In this document: positions 14,731-23,404 of the stretch, in pieces | Position numbering within the stretch: the first letter of the stretch is position 1 | Layout of the letters: every line of letters begins with the position of its first letter | Assembly (NCBI GenBank): GCA_035538335.1 | Contig: DATLKN010000050.1 | Span: 248,001 to 312,000 of the forward strand | Source: AP-15 sp035538335 | Lineage (GTDB): Bacteria; Pseudomonadota; Alphaproteobacteria; ATCC43930; CGMCC-115725 | DNA length: 64,000 bases | Direction: 5' to 3' | Program-made: the position numbers and the translations under genes | The notes under the pieces: generated by a model | What the model was told of the DNA's origin: nothing | The model's database searches: none | The model's input: the letters and a program-made list of their open reading frames with translations, nothing else

Positions 14731-15931
14731 CGCCGGCTCCGATCGCCCGGCGCTCCTGCAGGAAGGCGCGGAAAGGCGCGATCCCGGTGCCGGGGCCGAT
14801 CATGACGATCGAGGCGGCGGGATCGGCAGGCAGGCGGAATTGCGGCGCGGGGTGAATGAAGGCGCCGATCGCCTCGTCCCGAACGGCGCGGTCGCTCAGA
14901 TAGGTCGACGCGACGCCGCCGCGGCGCCTGGCCCGCTTTTCGTAGCGCACCGCGGCGACCGTCAGGTGAACCTCCCCGCGCACCGCCTTCGGCGAAGAGG
15001 CGATCGAATAGAGGCGCGGCAACAGCGGGTCTAGCGCCGAGACCAATTCGCCGGCCGGCGGCCGGGCCGACGGAAACGCCTCCAGCAGATCCAATAAGTC
15101 GGCGTCGGCCGGTCCCGCCCCGGGATAACCCTCGGCGACCGCCTGCAGCACCCGCGATTCGCCGCGGTCGTGCGCACGCGAGGCGAGCACCTCGATGGCG
15201 CGGTCGGACACTCGGCGAATCTCGCAGGCTTCGGCCAGAGCCGCGGCGAGAGGCCGCTCGATCCCGTCCGGCGACGGCACCGGCGCGTCGCAAGCGGCGC
15301 CGAGCCGCTCGATGATCGCGGCGACCAGCTGCGGGTCGTTCTTCGCGCGGATGCCGAGGCTGTCGCCGGCCTCGTAAGCGAGTTCTTCCACCGACGCGGC
15401 GAGGACGACATGCCGCGTATCCTTCGGCGATCGCGCGCGGTTGAGCGGGCGGGCGGCGAGAAACCGGGCGGCGAAATGGCGCTCCAGCGCCTGCTGCGGC
15501 GGCGTCGCGGCGGCGAGCGGCGCGGGCCGCGGCTCGGCCGCGCCGCCCGCGAGCAGTTCCTTGAGCTTGCGCGAGGTCGCCTTGCCGCCCGGCACGCAAC
15601 GTCCGAGATTGCTTTCGGCGCCCGTCGCGACCGCCTCGGCGTATGTGCGGCACAGATAGCCGCATTGCCCGCAATCGAGCTGTGCCATCGCCGCCATCAA
15701 AATCCGTTCGCGCGGCCGTCCTTGCGCCAGCGACAGGCGCTCTTCGAGCGGCAGCGCCGGGTCGTGCCAGGGAAAGTCTTCCGGCGGCTCGGCGGCCGGC
15801 ATGTTGGGCGGCGGCGGGGGCGCGCCGTCGTCGCCCGGTCCGGCGAACCAGCCGGCGAGAAAGCCGTCGAGCCAGGCGCGCTCGGACGGCGAAAACGGCG
15901 CGCTCTCGGAAAGGCGGGGCATGTAGCTCAT
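14730..15931 (-). pseudogene. CysJ-like flavoprotein reductase, 3' end deleted
   Basis: Translation from an ATG that overlaps the nirA stop (ATGA) gives a CDS homologous for about 400 residues. It has a short cysteine motif (CGQCGYLC, about residue 85) and an FAD-binding ferredoxin-reductase-type domain (LPRLYSIASSPKAV, GVASTYLSDRA), then MIGPGTGIAPFRAFLQERRA. The NADPH-binding domain, normally another 120 or so residues, is gone. The frame runs on to a stop at 14045 through out-of-frame transporter and antisense crystallin sequence, which cannot be a native tail. Members of this family pass electrons from NADPH to siroheme reductases, presumably NirA here. Confidence 0.78.
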
Positions 15932-17706
15932 TCGAGGCCCGCGGCCGGCGCCGCGGCGAGGCGGGCCAGCTCCTCGACGCTGTGCCGGCGGGCAAAATCG
16001 CGAAGGCTTTCCTGCGGCCGGCGGCCGTCGAGATAGCCGCGCAGGATCGCCTCGACCCGCCGCGGCACCTCGTCGGCGGGAAGGCTGCGGCAGATCTCGT
16101 GAGCGAGCCCGGCCCCATCGCCGCTGCCGCCGCCGACCAGCAGGTGATAGCCCTCGACCTCTGTCTCGCCCTTGTCGACCTTGGTGGCGAGCAGCCCGAT
16201 ATCGCCGACGTAATGCTGCGCGCAGGAATTCGGGCAGCCGGTCAGGTGGATGTTGAGCGGCTCGTCGAGCCGCAGCCGGGCATCGAGATAATCGGCAAGC
16301 TCGATGGCGTGCCGCTTTGTGTCGCTCAAGGCGAATTTGCACCCCGCATTCCCCGTGCAGGCGACGAGCCCGCCGCGCAGGTGGCTCGCCGAGGTCGAAA
16401 GCCCGAGCGCAGCGATCGCGGCCTGCGCCGCCGTCAAGTCGGTTTCGGCGATGTCGGAGATCAAAAGGTTCTGCCACACCGTCAGCCGCAGCACTCCGGC
16501 GCCGTACCGCTGCGCGATCGCCGCGAGACCGGCGAGCTGGTTCGCCGTCAGCCGCCCGACCGGCAGCGCGACGCCGAGATAGAAACGCCCCGCCTGGGCC
16601 TGCGGGTGGATGCCGATATGACCGTGCTTGTCGATCGCGCGGCGCGGTTCGCATTCGTCGAGCGGGGCAAGGCGCCACGGGAAAGGCAGAAACGCCGCCG
16701 CCTCGGTGAGGCATTTCTCGATCCCCCAGCGCTCGACCAGATAAGCGAGCCGCGCCCGCTTGCGGTCTGTGCGGTCGCCGTGGTCGATGAAGAGACGAAT
16801 GATCGCGACGGCGGCCGGCACGACTTCGTGCGGCGCGAGCAGAACGCCGCTGTCGCCGGCGACGAAGCCGTGCCCGGTGACGCCGCCGAGCAGCATCCTG
16901 AAATAGACCCCGGCCGCGGCCGATTTTCCCGGCCTTATCCGGACGGCGGCAAAGCCGATGTCGTTGGTGTCGGCGAGCACCGAAAGCCGGCCGCCGCCGT
17001 CGAAGGCGACGTTGAATTTGCGCGGCAGGCCATAGAGTTCGCGGTGGTTGAGGATGTAGTGATAGAGCTCATGGCCGAGCGGGCGGGTGTCGTAGAGCTC
17101 CTCGGGATCGATGCCGGCGGCGGGGCTGCCGGTGAGGTTGCGGATGTTGTCGGCGCCGGCGCCGCGCGAGGTGAGGCCGAGTTCGTCGAGGGCGGTCAGA
17201 ACGGCGATCGGATGGGCGGCACCGATTTCACGGATCTGCAGATTGGCCCGCGTCGTCACATCGACATAGCCGCCGCCGAAACGACGGGCGAGGTCGGCGA
17301 TCCCGTCGGCCTGCGCGGCGCGCAGCAGACCGCCCGGCAGGCGCAGGCGCAGCATGTAGGCGTTCTGGTTCGGGGCGACGTAAAAGAGGCCGTGAAACTT
17401 GTGCAGGAAGACGTCGAGGCCCTTCGGGAAGCGCTCGGCGGCGGCATTCGCCAGCATCTCGTCCCACATCTCGAAGGGGTGCTTGGCGCGCTTCGCCAGC
17501 TCCTCCGGCGCAAGCGCCTTGCCCTCGCGCAGCCAGCGGTCCTGGGCTGCCGTGTGGATATGCGACGGGTCACGGGCCGCCTGCCCGTCAGGTTCGCCCG
17601 CTGCCGAGAATTGCGGCACGGGCATGCCGCGTTTTTTGGCGAGCGCGGCAATGAACCCTTCCAGATACTCCTTCTGCTCGGCGGAAAAGCCGCGATCCTG
17701 CGCCAT
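15928..17706 (-). CDS. nirA: Siroheme/4Fe-4S nitrite (or sulfite) reductase, NirA family
   Basis: The 592-residue protein contains two ferrodoxin-like/siroheme half-domains. The iron-sulfur and siroheme cysteines are CTGNAGCKFA (about residue 450) and TGCPNSCAQHYVGDIG (about residue 490). The residues TRANLQIREIG and RNLTGSPAAGID are also typical. This family reduces nitrite to ammonia in six electron steps. Nitrite is preferred over sulfite because the next genes were a reductase and an FNT-type nitrite transporter, and a sigma-54 promoter typical of nitrogen control lies just upstream. The length agrees with the family. Confidence 0.9.
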   Translation of the reverse strand: MAQDRGFSAEQKEYLEGFIAALAKKRGMPVPQFSAAGEPDGQAARDPSHIHTAAQDRWLREGKALAPEELAKRAKHPFEMWDEMLANAAAERFPKGLDVFLHKFHGLFYVAPNQNAYMLRLRLPGGLLRAAQADGIADLARRFGGGYVDVTTRANLQIREIGAAHPIAVLTALDELGLTSRGAGADNIRNLTGSPAAGIDPEELYDTRPLGHELYHYILNHRELYGLPRKFNVAFDGGGRLSVLADTNDIGFAAVRIRPGKSAAAGVYFRMLLGGVTGHGFVAGDSGVLLAPHEVVPAAVAIIRLFIDHGDRTDRKRARLAYLVERWGIEKCLTEAAAFLPFPWRLAPLDECEPRRAIDKHGHIGIHPQAQAGRFYLGVALPVGRLTANQLAGLAAIAQRYGAGVLRLTVWQNLLISDIAETDLTAAQAAIAALGLSTSASHLRGGLVACTGNAGCKFALSDTKRHAIELADYLDARLRLDEPLNIHLTGCPNSCAQHYVGDIGLLATKVDKGETEVEGYHLLVGGGSGDGAGLAHEICRSLPADEVPRRVEAILRGYLDGRRPQESLRDFARRHSVEELARLAAAPAAGLE

Positions 17707-17745
17707 CGCCCGTCAAAAGCCCGTCCGACCTATGGCACTGTGCAC

Positions 17746-17762
17746 AGCAATGCGCGTGCCAA
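17746..17762 (-). promoter_or_regulatory. Sigma-54 promoter for nirA
   Basis: On the minus strand the sequence is TTGGCACGCGCATTGCT, an exact match to the -24/-12 consensus TGGCACG-N4-TTGCT. Transcription would begin about 12 bases further on, giving a leader of roughly 30 bases to the nirA ATG at 17706. A perfect CTGTGCACAG dyad (17738-17747) overlaps the -12 end. Confidence 0.8.
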
Positions 17763-17830
17763 GCCGCGGGTTTGCGGCTCCGCCTGCCCTGAGCACCGTG
17801 TCGGGAGGTTACGCCGCCGGCTTTCTCGCC

Positions 17831-17887
17831 AGCCCGGCGAAAGCCGGGACCGATGCCAGCCTTGGCTACCGGCGTTTGCGGGTATGA
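17831..17887. repeat. Intergenic repeat, family B (degenerate copy)
   Basis: Carries AGCCCGGCGAAAGCCGGGAC at one end and GCGGGTATGAC at the other, matching the family B elements at 33082-33144 and 45101-45181. It lies upstream of the nirA promoter; nothing else was recognised between 17763 and 17961. Confidence 0.6.
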
Positions 17888-17961
17888 CACGGAAATATCG
17901 GATCTAGGCGGGCGCTCGACGCCGGGACGTACTCGGATTGTCCCGCAGGCGGCGATCGACG

Positions 17962-18843
17962 CTAAAGCAGGGCCAGTTCGCGGGTTTCCGCGACGAGCTT
18001 GCGATGCAGATCGGCGAGCAGCGGCTTGCTGTTCTCGAGGCACTTGGCGATAGCCGTGCCGGCTATCGGGGTCAACGACACGGCCTTGTGCTTCTTGATC
18101 GTCTGCTCGGCGAAAAAGCCCCAGCGGATCAGATTGCCGACCCGCTCGCGGATCGCGAGATGGCCGAGCCGCAGCGTATCCCACATCTTGCTGTTGATTT
18201 CGTCGACGACGAGCGCGTGCGGCGGCGGGTCGTCGCAGCCGAATTCGCTGCGCGACCACAAGAGCATCACGATCGCCCAGTACTGATAGGTGATCAGATG
18301 GTCTACGGCGTCGTTGAGATAGGCCGGGGTCAAGCCCTTCCAGCGCGCCACGAGTTCGCTCGTGTCGCGCCAGTTCCGATCGTAGCCGCCGAAGAACGCG
18401 TAGATCGCAGCCGCCGCGGCGGCGCTGCAGGAAAGGCGGGCGTCCTCGTCTTCGCCAAAGACCGCGCGCACTTCCGCCAGCGTCGCCGCACAGTGGGCAT
18501 CGAAATTCGCGCGCAGCCGCTCGGTCGGCACAACGAGGCAGCTGGGGGAGGCGGCGCAGGCCTGGTTCGACGGATCGACAATGCGCACGAAACCGTCCGC
18601 CTCGCAGTCCTTTATGCGCTCGATGCAGGTGCGGATATCGGTGCCGTAGGTTCCGTAGAGCGCGCGATGGATCGAGCGGCACGAGACGCTCTCGCCCGAG
18701 GAGGTGCGGGCGGCAAAGATGACGTGCCAGTGCGCGCGCTTGTTCAGTCCCGGGAAATTCGCCTGCCAGATCTTGTGGTAGCAGTCGAGGAACCGGGCAA
18801 CAATGCGGTCGTCCGATTTGAGCTCGGCATAGGGAGACGGCAA
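17962..18843 (-). CDS. Uncharacterised protein with two winged-helix-like segments
   Basis: The frame has no ATG near its start. A TTG at 18843 preceded by AGGAGG six bases upstream (18850-18855) gives 293 residues; a GTG at 18846 is nearly as good. Two segments resemble MarR-like winged helices. One is residues about 55-120 (SIHRALYGTYGTDIRTCIER, DGFVRIVDPS, LVVPTERL). The other is near the C-terminus (LAIRERVGNLIRWGFF, HKAVSLTPIAGTAIAKCL). The middle is helical and tryptophan-rich (YQYWAIVMLLWSRSEFG). No family is recognised and no membrane span is certain. It is separated from the nirA operon by a repeat. Confidence 0.6.
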   Translation of the reverse strand: MPSPYAELKSDDRIVARFLDCYHKIWQANFPGLNKRAHWHVIFAARTSSGESVSCRSIHRALYGTYGTDIRTCIERIKDCEADGFVRIVDPSNQACAASPSCLVVPTERLRANFDAHCAATLAEVRAVFGEDEDARLSCSAAAAAAIYAFFGGYDRNWRDTSELVARWKGLTPAYLNDAVDHLITYQYWAIVMLLWSRSEFGCDDPPPHALVVDEINSKMWDTLRLGHLAIRERVGNLIRWGFFAEQTIKKHKAVSLTPIAGTAIAKCLENSKPLLADLHRKLVAETRELALL

Positions 18844-19065
18844 CACGATCCTCCTACGGCGGCCAAGCTCCTCGCTGGGCGCGGCATTGTCCGGGTTGCC
18901 GGCGCGCCCGACTGCGAACGTATCGGGATATTGCAGGAATGTCGAGAGCCTTTCCGGCGGAAGGCCCCGCAGTAAATTCCCCGCAATAGACCCTCGGAAC
19001 TCTGCCGCTCCTTGACCGGCGGCCGATTGGCGGCGAGGCTGCCGGCGCGAGAAACCGGGAGGACG

Positions 19066-19905
19066 ATGATGAACCCAGCCGAGCAGGCGCAAAAAGCGGA
19101 AGCCTTCCGCGCCCTTCACCGCGGCCGGCTGTTGTTGTTGCCGAATGCCTGGGACGCGCTCTCCGCGCGGCTTTTCGTCGAGGCCGGGTTCGCTGCGATC
19201 GCCACGACGAGCGGCGGAGTTGCCTGGGCGCTCGGCTATCGCGACGGCGAGGCGGCGCCTTGGGAGGAGGTCGTCGCCCAGACCCGGCGCATCGCCCGGG
19301 TCGTGCCGGGACCGGTGACCGCCGACATCGAAGCCGGGTTCGGCGGCAGCCCCGAAGCGGTCATGCGCTCGGTCGGCGACATCATCGGGGCGGGAGTGGT
19401 TGGGATCAATCTCGAAGACGGGCTGCTGCAGGGGCCCGCGCCGATCCGCCCGCTGGAGGACGCGGTCGCGCGCCTCGAAGCCGCCCGCGAGGCGGCGCGC
19501 CGGGCGGCGGTGCCGATCGTCATCAATGCCCGCACCGATCTCTGGTTGCGCAATATCGGCGAAGAAGGGGAGCGCTTCGAGGAAGCGGTCCGCCGCGGCA
19601 AGGCCTATCTCGCGGCCGGCGCCGATTGCTTCTACCCGATCGGGTTGCGCGACCGGTCGACGATGGCCCGGCTGGTCGAGGCGCTCGGGCGCGCCCCGAT
19701 CAACGTCAACGTGCGCGCCGGCTCGCCTTCGATTGCCGAACTCGAGGCGCTCGGCGTCGCTCGCGCCAGCACGGCGACGGTGGTGACGCTGATGGCGATG
19801 GACGCGATCCGGCAGCTCGCGGTCGGCATCCGCGAGAGCGGCCGCTTCGATGCGCTGGCGCCCACGATCACCCACGCCGCCGCGCAGCAGTTGTTCGCCC
19901 TCTGA
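19066..19905 (+). CDS. Isocitrate lyase / phosphoenolpyruvate mutase superfamily protein
   Basis: The 279-residue protein shows LLLLPNAWDALSARLFVEAG, TTSGGVAWALGY, PVTADIEAGFGG, GINLEDGL and VINARTDLWL. These are the barrel and metal-binding loops of the PEP mutase/isocitrate lyase superfamily. Relatives include methylisocitrate lyase, oxaloacetate decarboxylase and phosphonopyruvate hydrolase. The classic isocitrate-lyase catalytic KKCGH-type loop is not seen, so a lyase on isocitrate itself is unlikely. GGGAGGA precedes the paired ATGs at 19066 and 19069. An AhpD-like gene follows after 11 bases and is probably co-transcribed. Confidence 0.85.
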   Translation: MMNPAEQAQKAEAFRALHRGRLLLLPNAWDALSARLFVEAGFAAIATTSGGVAWALGYRDGEAAPWEEVVAQTRRIARVVPGPVTADIEAGFGGSPEAVMRSVGDIIGAGVVGINLEDGLLQGPAPIRPLEDAVARLEAAREAARRAAVPIVINARTDLWLRNIGEEGERFEEAVRRGKAYLAAGADCFYPIGLRDRSTMARLVEALGRAPINVNVRAGSPSIAELEALGVARASTATVVTLMAMDAIRQLAVGIRESGRFDALAPTITHAAAQQLFAL

Positions 19906-19916
19906 AGGAAAGCGCG

Positions 19917-20462
19917 ATGGCCCGCGTCCGCGACATCCCGGCGAGCGAGCTCGCGCCCGATCTCGCCGAGGTCTACGAGCAGTTCGCGAGCCTCTACGGC
20001 CCGTTCCGCAATCAGGTCGCGGTCTTCGCGCATGTGCCGGCGGCGCTGCGTCACCTGATGGGAATGCTGCTCGAGTTGCGGACGGCGAAGACCTTGCCGA
20101 AACGCTATTTGGAACTGGCGATCGTCACCGTCTCGCGGCTCAATGCTTGCCATTACTGCGTCGCGCATCACGAGCCGTTCCTCGTCGTCGAAGGCATGTC
20201 GCCCGAAGGCGCCGCGCATATTCTCGACTGGCGCGACCACCCCGAACTCGACCAGCTCGACAAACTCGTCGTCGAATACGCGATCGCCGCCTGGGAGCGC
20301 CCGAACCGCATCGGTGAGGATCAGTTCGTGCGCCTGCGGCAGCATTTCAGCGAGGCGCAGATCGTCGAATTGACCCTGCGGATCACGCTGTGCGGCTTTT
20401 TCAACAAGTTCAACGACGCGCTGCAGATCGAGGAAGAAGCGGAATTGGCGGCGCACCCATAG
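19917..20462 (+). CDS. Carboxymuconolactone decarboxylase / AhpD-like protein
   Basis: The 181-residue helical protein contains the AhpD-type redox signature, a cysteine pair and histidine, in RLNACHYCVAHHEPFL. ELAIVTVSRL precedes it and ITLCGFFNKFNDALQIE lies near the end. Such proteins act as peroxidase partners or as decarboxylases; the CxxC favours a redox role. GAAGGAAAGCGCG immediately upstream can act as ribosome-binding site. Confidence 0.85.
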   Translation: MARVRDIPASELAPDLAEVYEQFASLYGPFRNQVAVFAHVPAALRHLMGMLLELRTAKTLPKRYLELAIVTVSRLNACHYCVAHHEPFLVVEGMSPEGAAHILDWRDHPELDQLDKLVVEYAIAAWERPNRIGEDQFVRLRQHFSEAQIVELTLRITLCGFFNKFNDALQIEEEAELAAHP

Positions 20463-20470
20463 AATTGGTT

Positions 20471-20550
20471 CGAGCGAAGCGGCAATCCCGAGTGGGAGTG
20501 CCGCTTCGCCGATGAGATTCGCTGCGCCAGCAATGACGAACTTCGCTGAC
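20471..20550. repeat. Degenerate copy of repeat family C
   Basis: GAGCGAAGCGGCAATCCCGA and GAGATTCGCTGCGCCAGCAA match parts of the family C elements at 49610-49699 and 51931-52001. The rest of the gap between 20463 and 20716 shows no gene; it probably contains the hpnN promoter. Confidence 0.5.
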
Positions 20551-20716
20551 GCCCCGCGCTTCGCCGGGACGGCGAATTGAGCAACTCGCGCGGACCGAAC
20601 GACCGGGGGCGGGGAACCCGACGGGTTTCCCGGAGGTTGTACCCTTTGACCGACGGTTAAAGCGCCGCGATGGCGGCCGACCCCGGTCGAGGCCGTGAGG
20701 GGAAGCCGCGTTCCCG

Positions 20717-23404
20717 ATGCTCAGAGCAGCAATCGTCCGCATCATCGCGTTCTGTACCCGCTTTCCGCGATTTGTCATCGTCGCGGCGCTGGCGTTGAGC
20801 GCGGCCTCGACGGTCTACGCGGTGCAGCATTTCGCGATCCAGACCGATATCAACAATCTCTTTCCTTCCGACCTGCCGTGGACGCAGCGGGCCTTCCAGT
20901 ACATGCGGGCCTTCCCGCAGGCCGACATCCTCGTCGTCGTCGATGCGCCTACCCCCGAACTCGTCGAACGCGCGGCGCGCCGCCTCACACATGCGCTGGC
21001 CTCGCGCAAGGATGTAATCCGCGCCGTCTACGAGCCGCAAGGCGGCCGCTTTTTCGCGCGCAACAGCTTGCTCTATCTGCCGCAGCCCGAGGTCGCGCGG
21101 TTCTCCGGCGCGCTATTGCAGGCGGAGCCGCTGCTGGCGCAGTTGAGTGCCGACCCGAGCCTGCGCGGCGCCCTCGACGCGCTGTCGGGAACGCTGATGC
21201 AGGTGAAGAGCGGCACCTTCGCGCTCGCCGATCTCGCCCGCCCGATGCGGATGGCGGCCGACACCGCCGAAGCTGCGCAGGCCGGCCGGCCGGCGAGCTT
21301 TTCCTGGCGCGCGCTGGCGACCGGAAAGGCGCCGTCGGCAAGCGAATTGCGCCGATTTATCGAGGTCGTGCCGGTGCTCGATTACAAGGCGCTCGAACCG
21401 GGCCGGGCGGCGACCGAGGCAGTCGAGCAGGCGGCGAAAAAGCTCGATCTGGCGGGCCGCGACGAGGCGCGGGTGCGGTTGACCGGCCTCGTGCCGATCA
21501 ACGACGACGAGTTCTCGACCCTCAATGACAATGCGATCTTCGGCATCGCGGCGGCCTTTATCGCGGTCCTCGTGATACTCCGGCTGGCGCTGCGCTCGCC
21601 GCGCATCATCCTCGCCGTCGTAGTGAGCCTTGTCGTCGGGTTGTCGCTGTCGGCCGCGCTCGGCCTCATGCTGGTCGGCGCGCTCAACGTGATCTCGATC
21701 GCGTTCTTCGTGCTCTTTATCGGCCTCGGCGTCGATTTCGGCATCCAGTTCAGCGTGCGCTACCGCGCCGAGCGGCACGAGTTCGGCGATTTGCGCGCGG
21801 CCTTGCTGAGCGCCGGCAGAAAGGCCGGGATGCCTCTGGCCCTCGCCGCGGCGGCGACCGCGGTCGGCTTCTCGGCGTTTCTGCCGACCGCCTATCGCGG
21901 CCTTTCCGAATTGGGCGAGATCGCCGGCTGCGGCATGCTCGTCGCCTTTCTGACCAGCATCACTCTGCTGCCGGCGCTGCTGCAGGTCCTCAACCCGCCG
22001 GGCGAGCCGCACCCGATGGGATTTGCCGCGCTCGCGCCGGTCGACCGGTTTCTCGCGCGGCACCGGCTCGCGGTCGTCGCTTCGACCCTGGCGGCCGTCG
22101 CGCTCGCCGCGCCGCTCTTATGGTTCCTGCCGTTCGATTTCAACCCGCTGCATCTGCGCGACCCGAAAGCGCCGGCGGTCGCCACCTTTCTCGAGCTGAG
22201 AGAAGATCCGCGCACCGGCGCCAACGCGATCGACGTCTTGGCGCCGAACCTCGATGCCGCCGACAAGATCGCCCGGCGCCTCTCGGCATTGCCGCAGGTA
22301 TTACAGGTCTCGACGCTGTCGAACCTGATACCTCGCGATCAGCACGCAAAGGTCGTGCTGATGGGAAAGGCGGCGTTCGCCCTCGACAAAGGGCTCTACC
22401 CGCAACAACAGCTGCCGGCGCCGAAGGACGGAGACAATGTCGCGGCGCTGACGCGCACCGCCCAATTGCTGACGGGCCTCGCGGCGTCGGACAAGGGTGC
22501 GGCCGGGCAGGCGGCGGGCCGGCTGGCGAAGGATCTGGCGCGGCTGGCGAAGGCCGCGCCCTCGGTGCGGGCGCGGGCGCAGGACGCGGTAGCAACGCCG
22601 CTTCGGATCTCGCTCGACGATTTGCGGCAGGCGCTCGGTCCGGATTCGATTACGCCGAAGACCATTCCCCCCGAAGTCGCGCGGCAATGGCTGACGCCCG
22701 ACGGCCGGGCGCGGGTCGAAGTGCTGCCCAAAGGCGATCCTGACGACACCGCCATGCTGCGCCGCTTCGTCGCCGCCGTGCTCGCCGTCCAGCCCGATGC
22801 GACAGGTCCCGCCGTGCAGCTCTACGAAGCCGGCAACACGGTGGTGCGCGCGTTTTTTGAAGCGGGCGGCTTTGCGCTGCTGTCGATTGCCGTGCTGCTG
22901 TGGATCGCCCTGCGACGGATCTCCGACGTGCTGCTGACGCTGGTGCCGCTCGTCATCGCCGGCGTCGTCACATTGGAACTCTGCGTCGTCTTCGATCTGC
23001 CGCTCAATTTCGCCAACATCATCGCGCTGCCATTGCTGCTCGGCGTCGGCGTCGCGTTCAAGATCTATTATATGACCGCGTGGCGCAGCGGTAAGACCGC
23101 GCTCGTGCAGTCGAGCCTGACGCGGGCGGTCATTTTCAGCGCCATGACGACGGCGACAGCGTTCGGCAGCCTGTGGCTGTCGAGCGACCCCGGCACCTCC
23201 AGCATGGGCAAGCTGATGGCGCTGGCCCTGGCCTGCACGATGGCGGCGGCCGTGCTGTTCCAGCCGGCGCTGATGGGGCCGCCGCGGCAAAAGGCCGAGG
23301 CGCCGGCGGAGCCGGGTTCCGAACCGCCGGCGCCGATTGCCGCCGCGGCCGATGCCGAGCCGGCCGATGCCGGCCCGTTCGTGCGGGTCCGCTCGCAGCG
23401 ATGA
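20717..23404 (+). CDS. hpnN: Hopanoid transporter of the RND superfamily
   Basis: The 895-residue protein has the RND layout. A first membrane helix (about residues 14-34) is followed by a large periplasmic loop (FAIQTDINNLFPSDLPWTQR). A block of helices comes next (FGIAAAFIAVLVILRLALRS, FVLFIGLGVDFGIQFSVRYR). A second loop and a second helical block (NIIALPLLLGVGVAFKIYYM) complete it. The DINNLFPSDLPW segment and overall size fit HpnN, which carries hopanoids from the inner to the outer membrane. An acyltransferase gene overlaps its stop by four bases. Other hopanoid synthesis genes are not present in the window. Confidence 0.9.
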   Translation: MLRAAIVRIIAFCTRFPRFVIVAALALSAASTVYAVQHFAIQTDINNLFPSDLPWTQRAFQYMRAFPQADILVVVDAPTPELVERAARRLTHALASRKDVIRAVYEPQGGRFFARNSLLYLPQPEVARFSGALLQAEPLLAQLSADPSLRGALDALSGTLMQVKSGTFALADLARPMRMAADTAEAAQAGRPASFSWRALATGKAPSASELRRFIEVVPVLDYKALEPGRAATEAVEQAAKKLDLAGRDEARVRLTGLVPINDDEFSTLNDNAIFGIAAAFIAVLVILRLALRSPRIILAVVVSLVVGLSLSAALGLMLVGALNVISIAFFVLFIGLGVDFGIQFSVRYRAERHEFGDLRAALLSAGRKAGMPLALAAAATAVGFSAFLPTAYRGLSELGEIAGCGMLVAFLTSITLLPALLQVLNPPGEPHPMGFAALAPVDRFLARHRLAVVASTLAAVALAAPLLWFLPFDFNPLHLRDPKAPAVATFLELREDPRTGANAIDVLAPNLDAADKIARRLSALPQVLQVSTLSNLIPRDQHAKVVLMGKAAFALDKGLYPQQQLPAPKDGDNVAALTRTAQLLTGLAASDKGAAGQAAGRLAKDLARLAKAAPSVRARAQDAVATPLRISLDDLRQALGPDSITPKTIPPEVARQWLTPDGRARVEVLPKGDPDDTAMLRRFVAAVLAVQPDATGPAVQLYEAGNTVVRAFFEAGGFALLSIAVLLWIALRRISDVLLTLVPLVIAGVVTLELCVVFDLPLNFANIIALPLLLGVGVAFKIYYMTAWRSGKTALVQSSLTRAVIFSAMTTATAFGSLWLSSDPGTSSMGKLMALALACTMAAAVLFQPALMGPPRQKAEAPAEPGSEPPAPIAAAADAEPADAGPFVRVRSQR

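Noticed and set aside
14045..16714. A very long minus-strand frame covering nirA, cysJ and the crystallin antisense
   Set aside because: Its upstream part is out of frame with NirA and its downstream part is antisense to the crystallin gene; only the CysJ-like middle is homologous.
18844..19875. Extension of the winged-helix-like protein upstream to 637 residues
   Set aside because: The extension is antisense to the PEP-mutase-like gene and lacks family signals; the AGGAGG supports the internal start.
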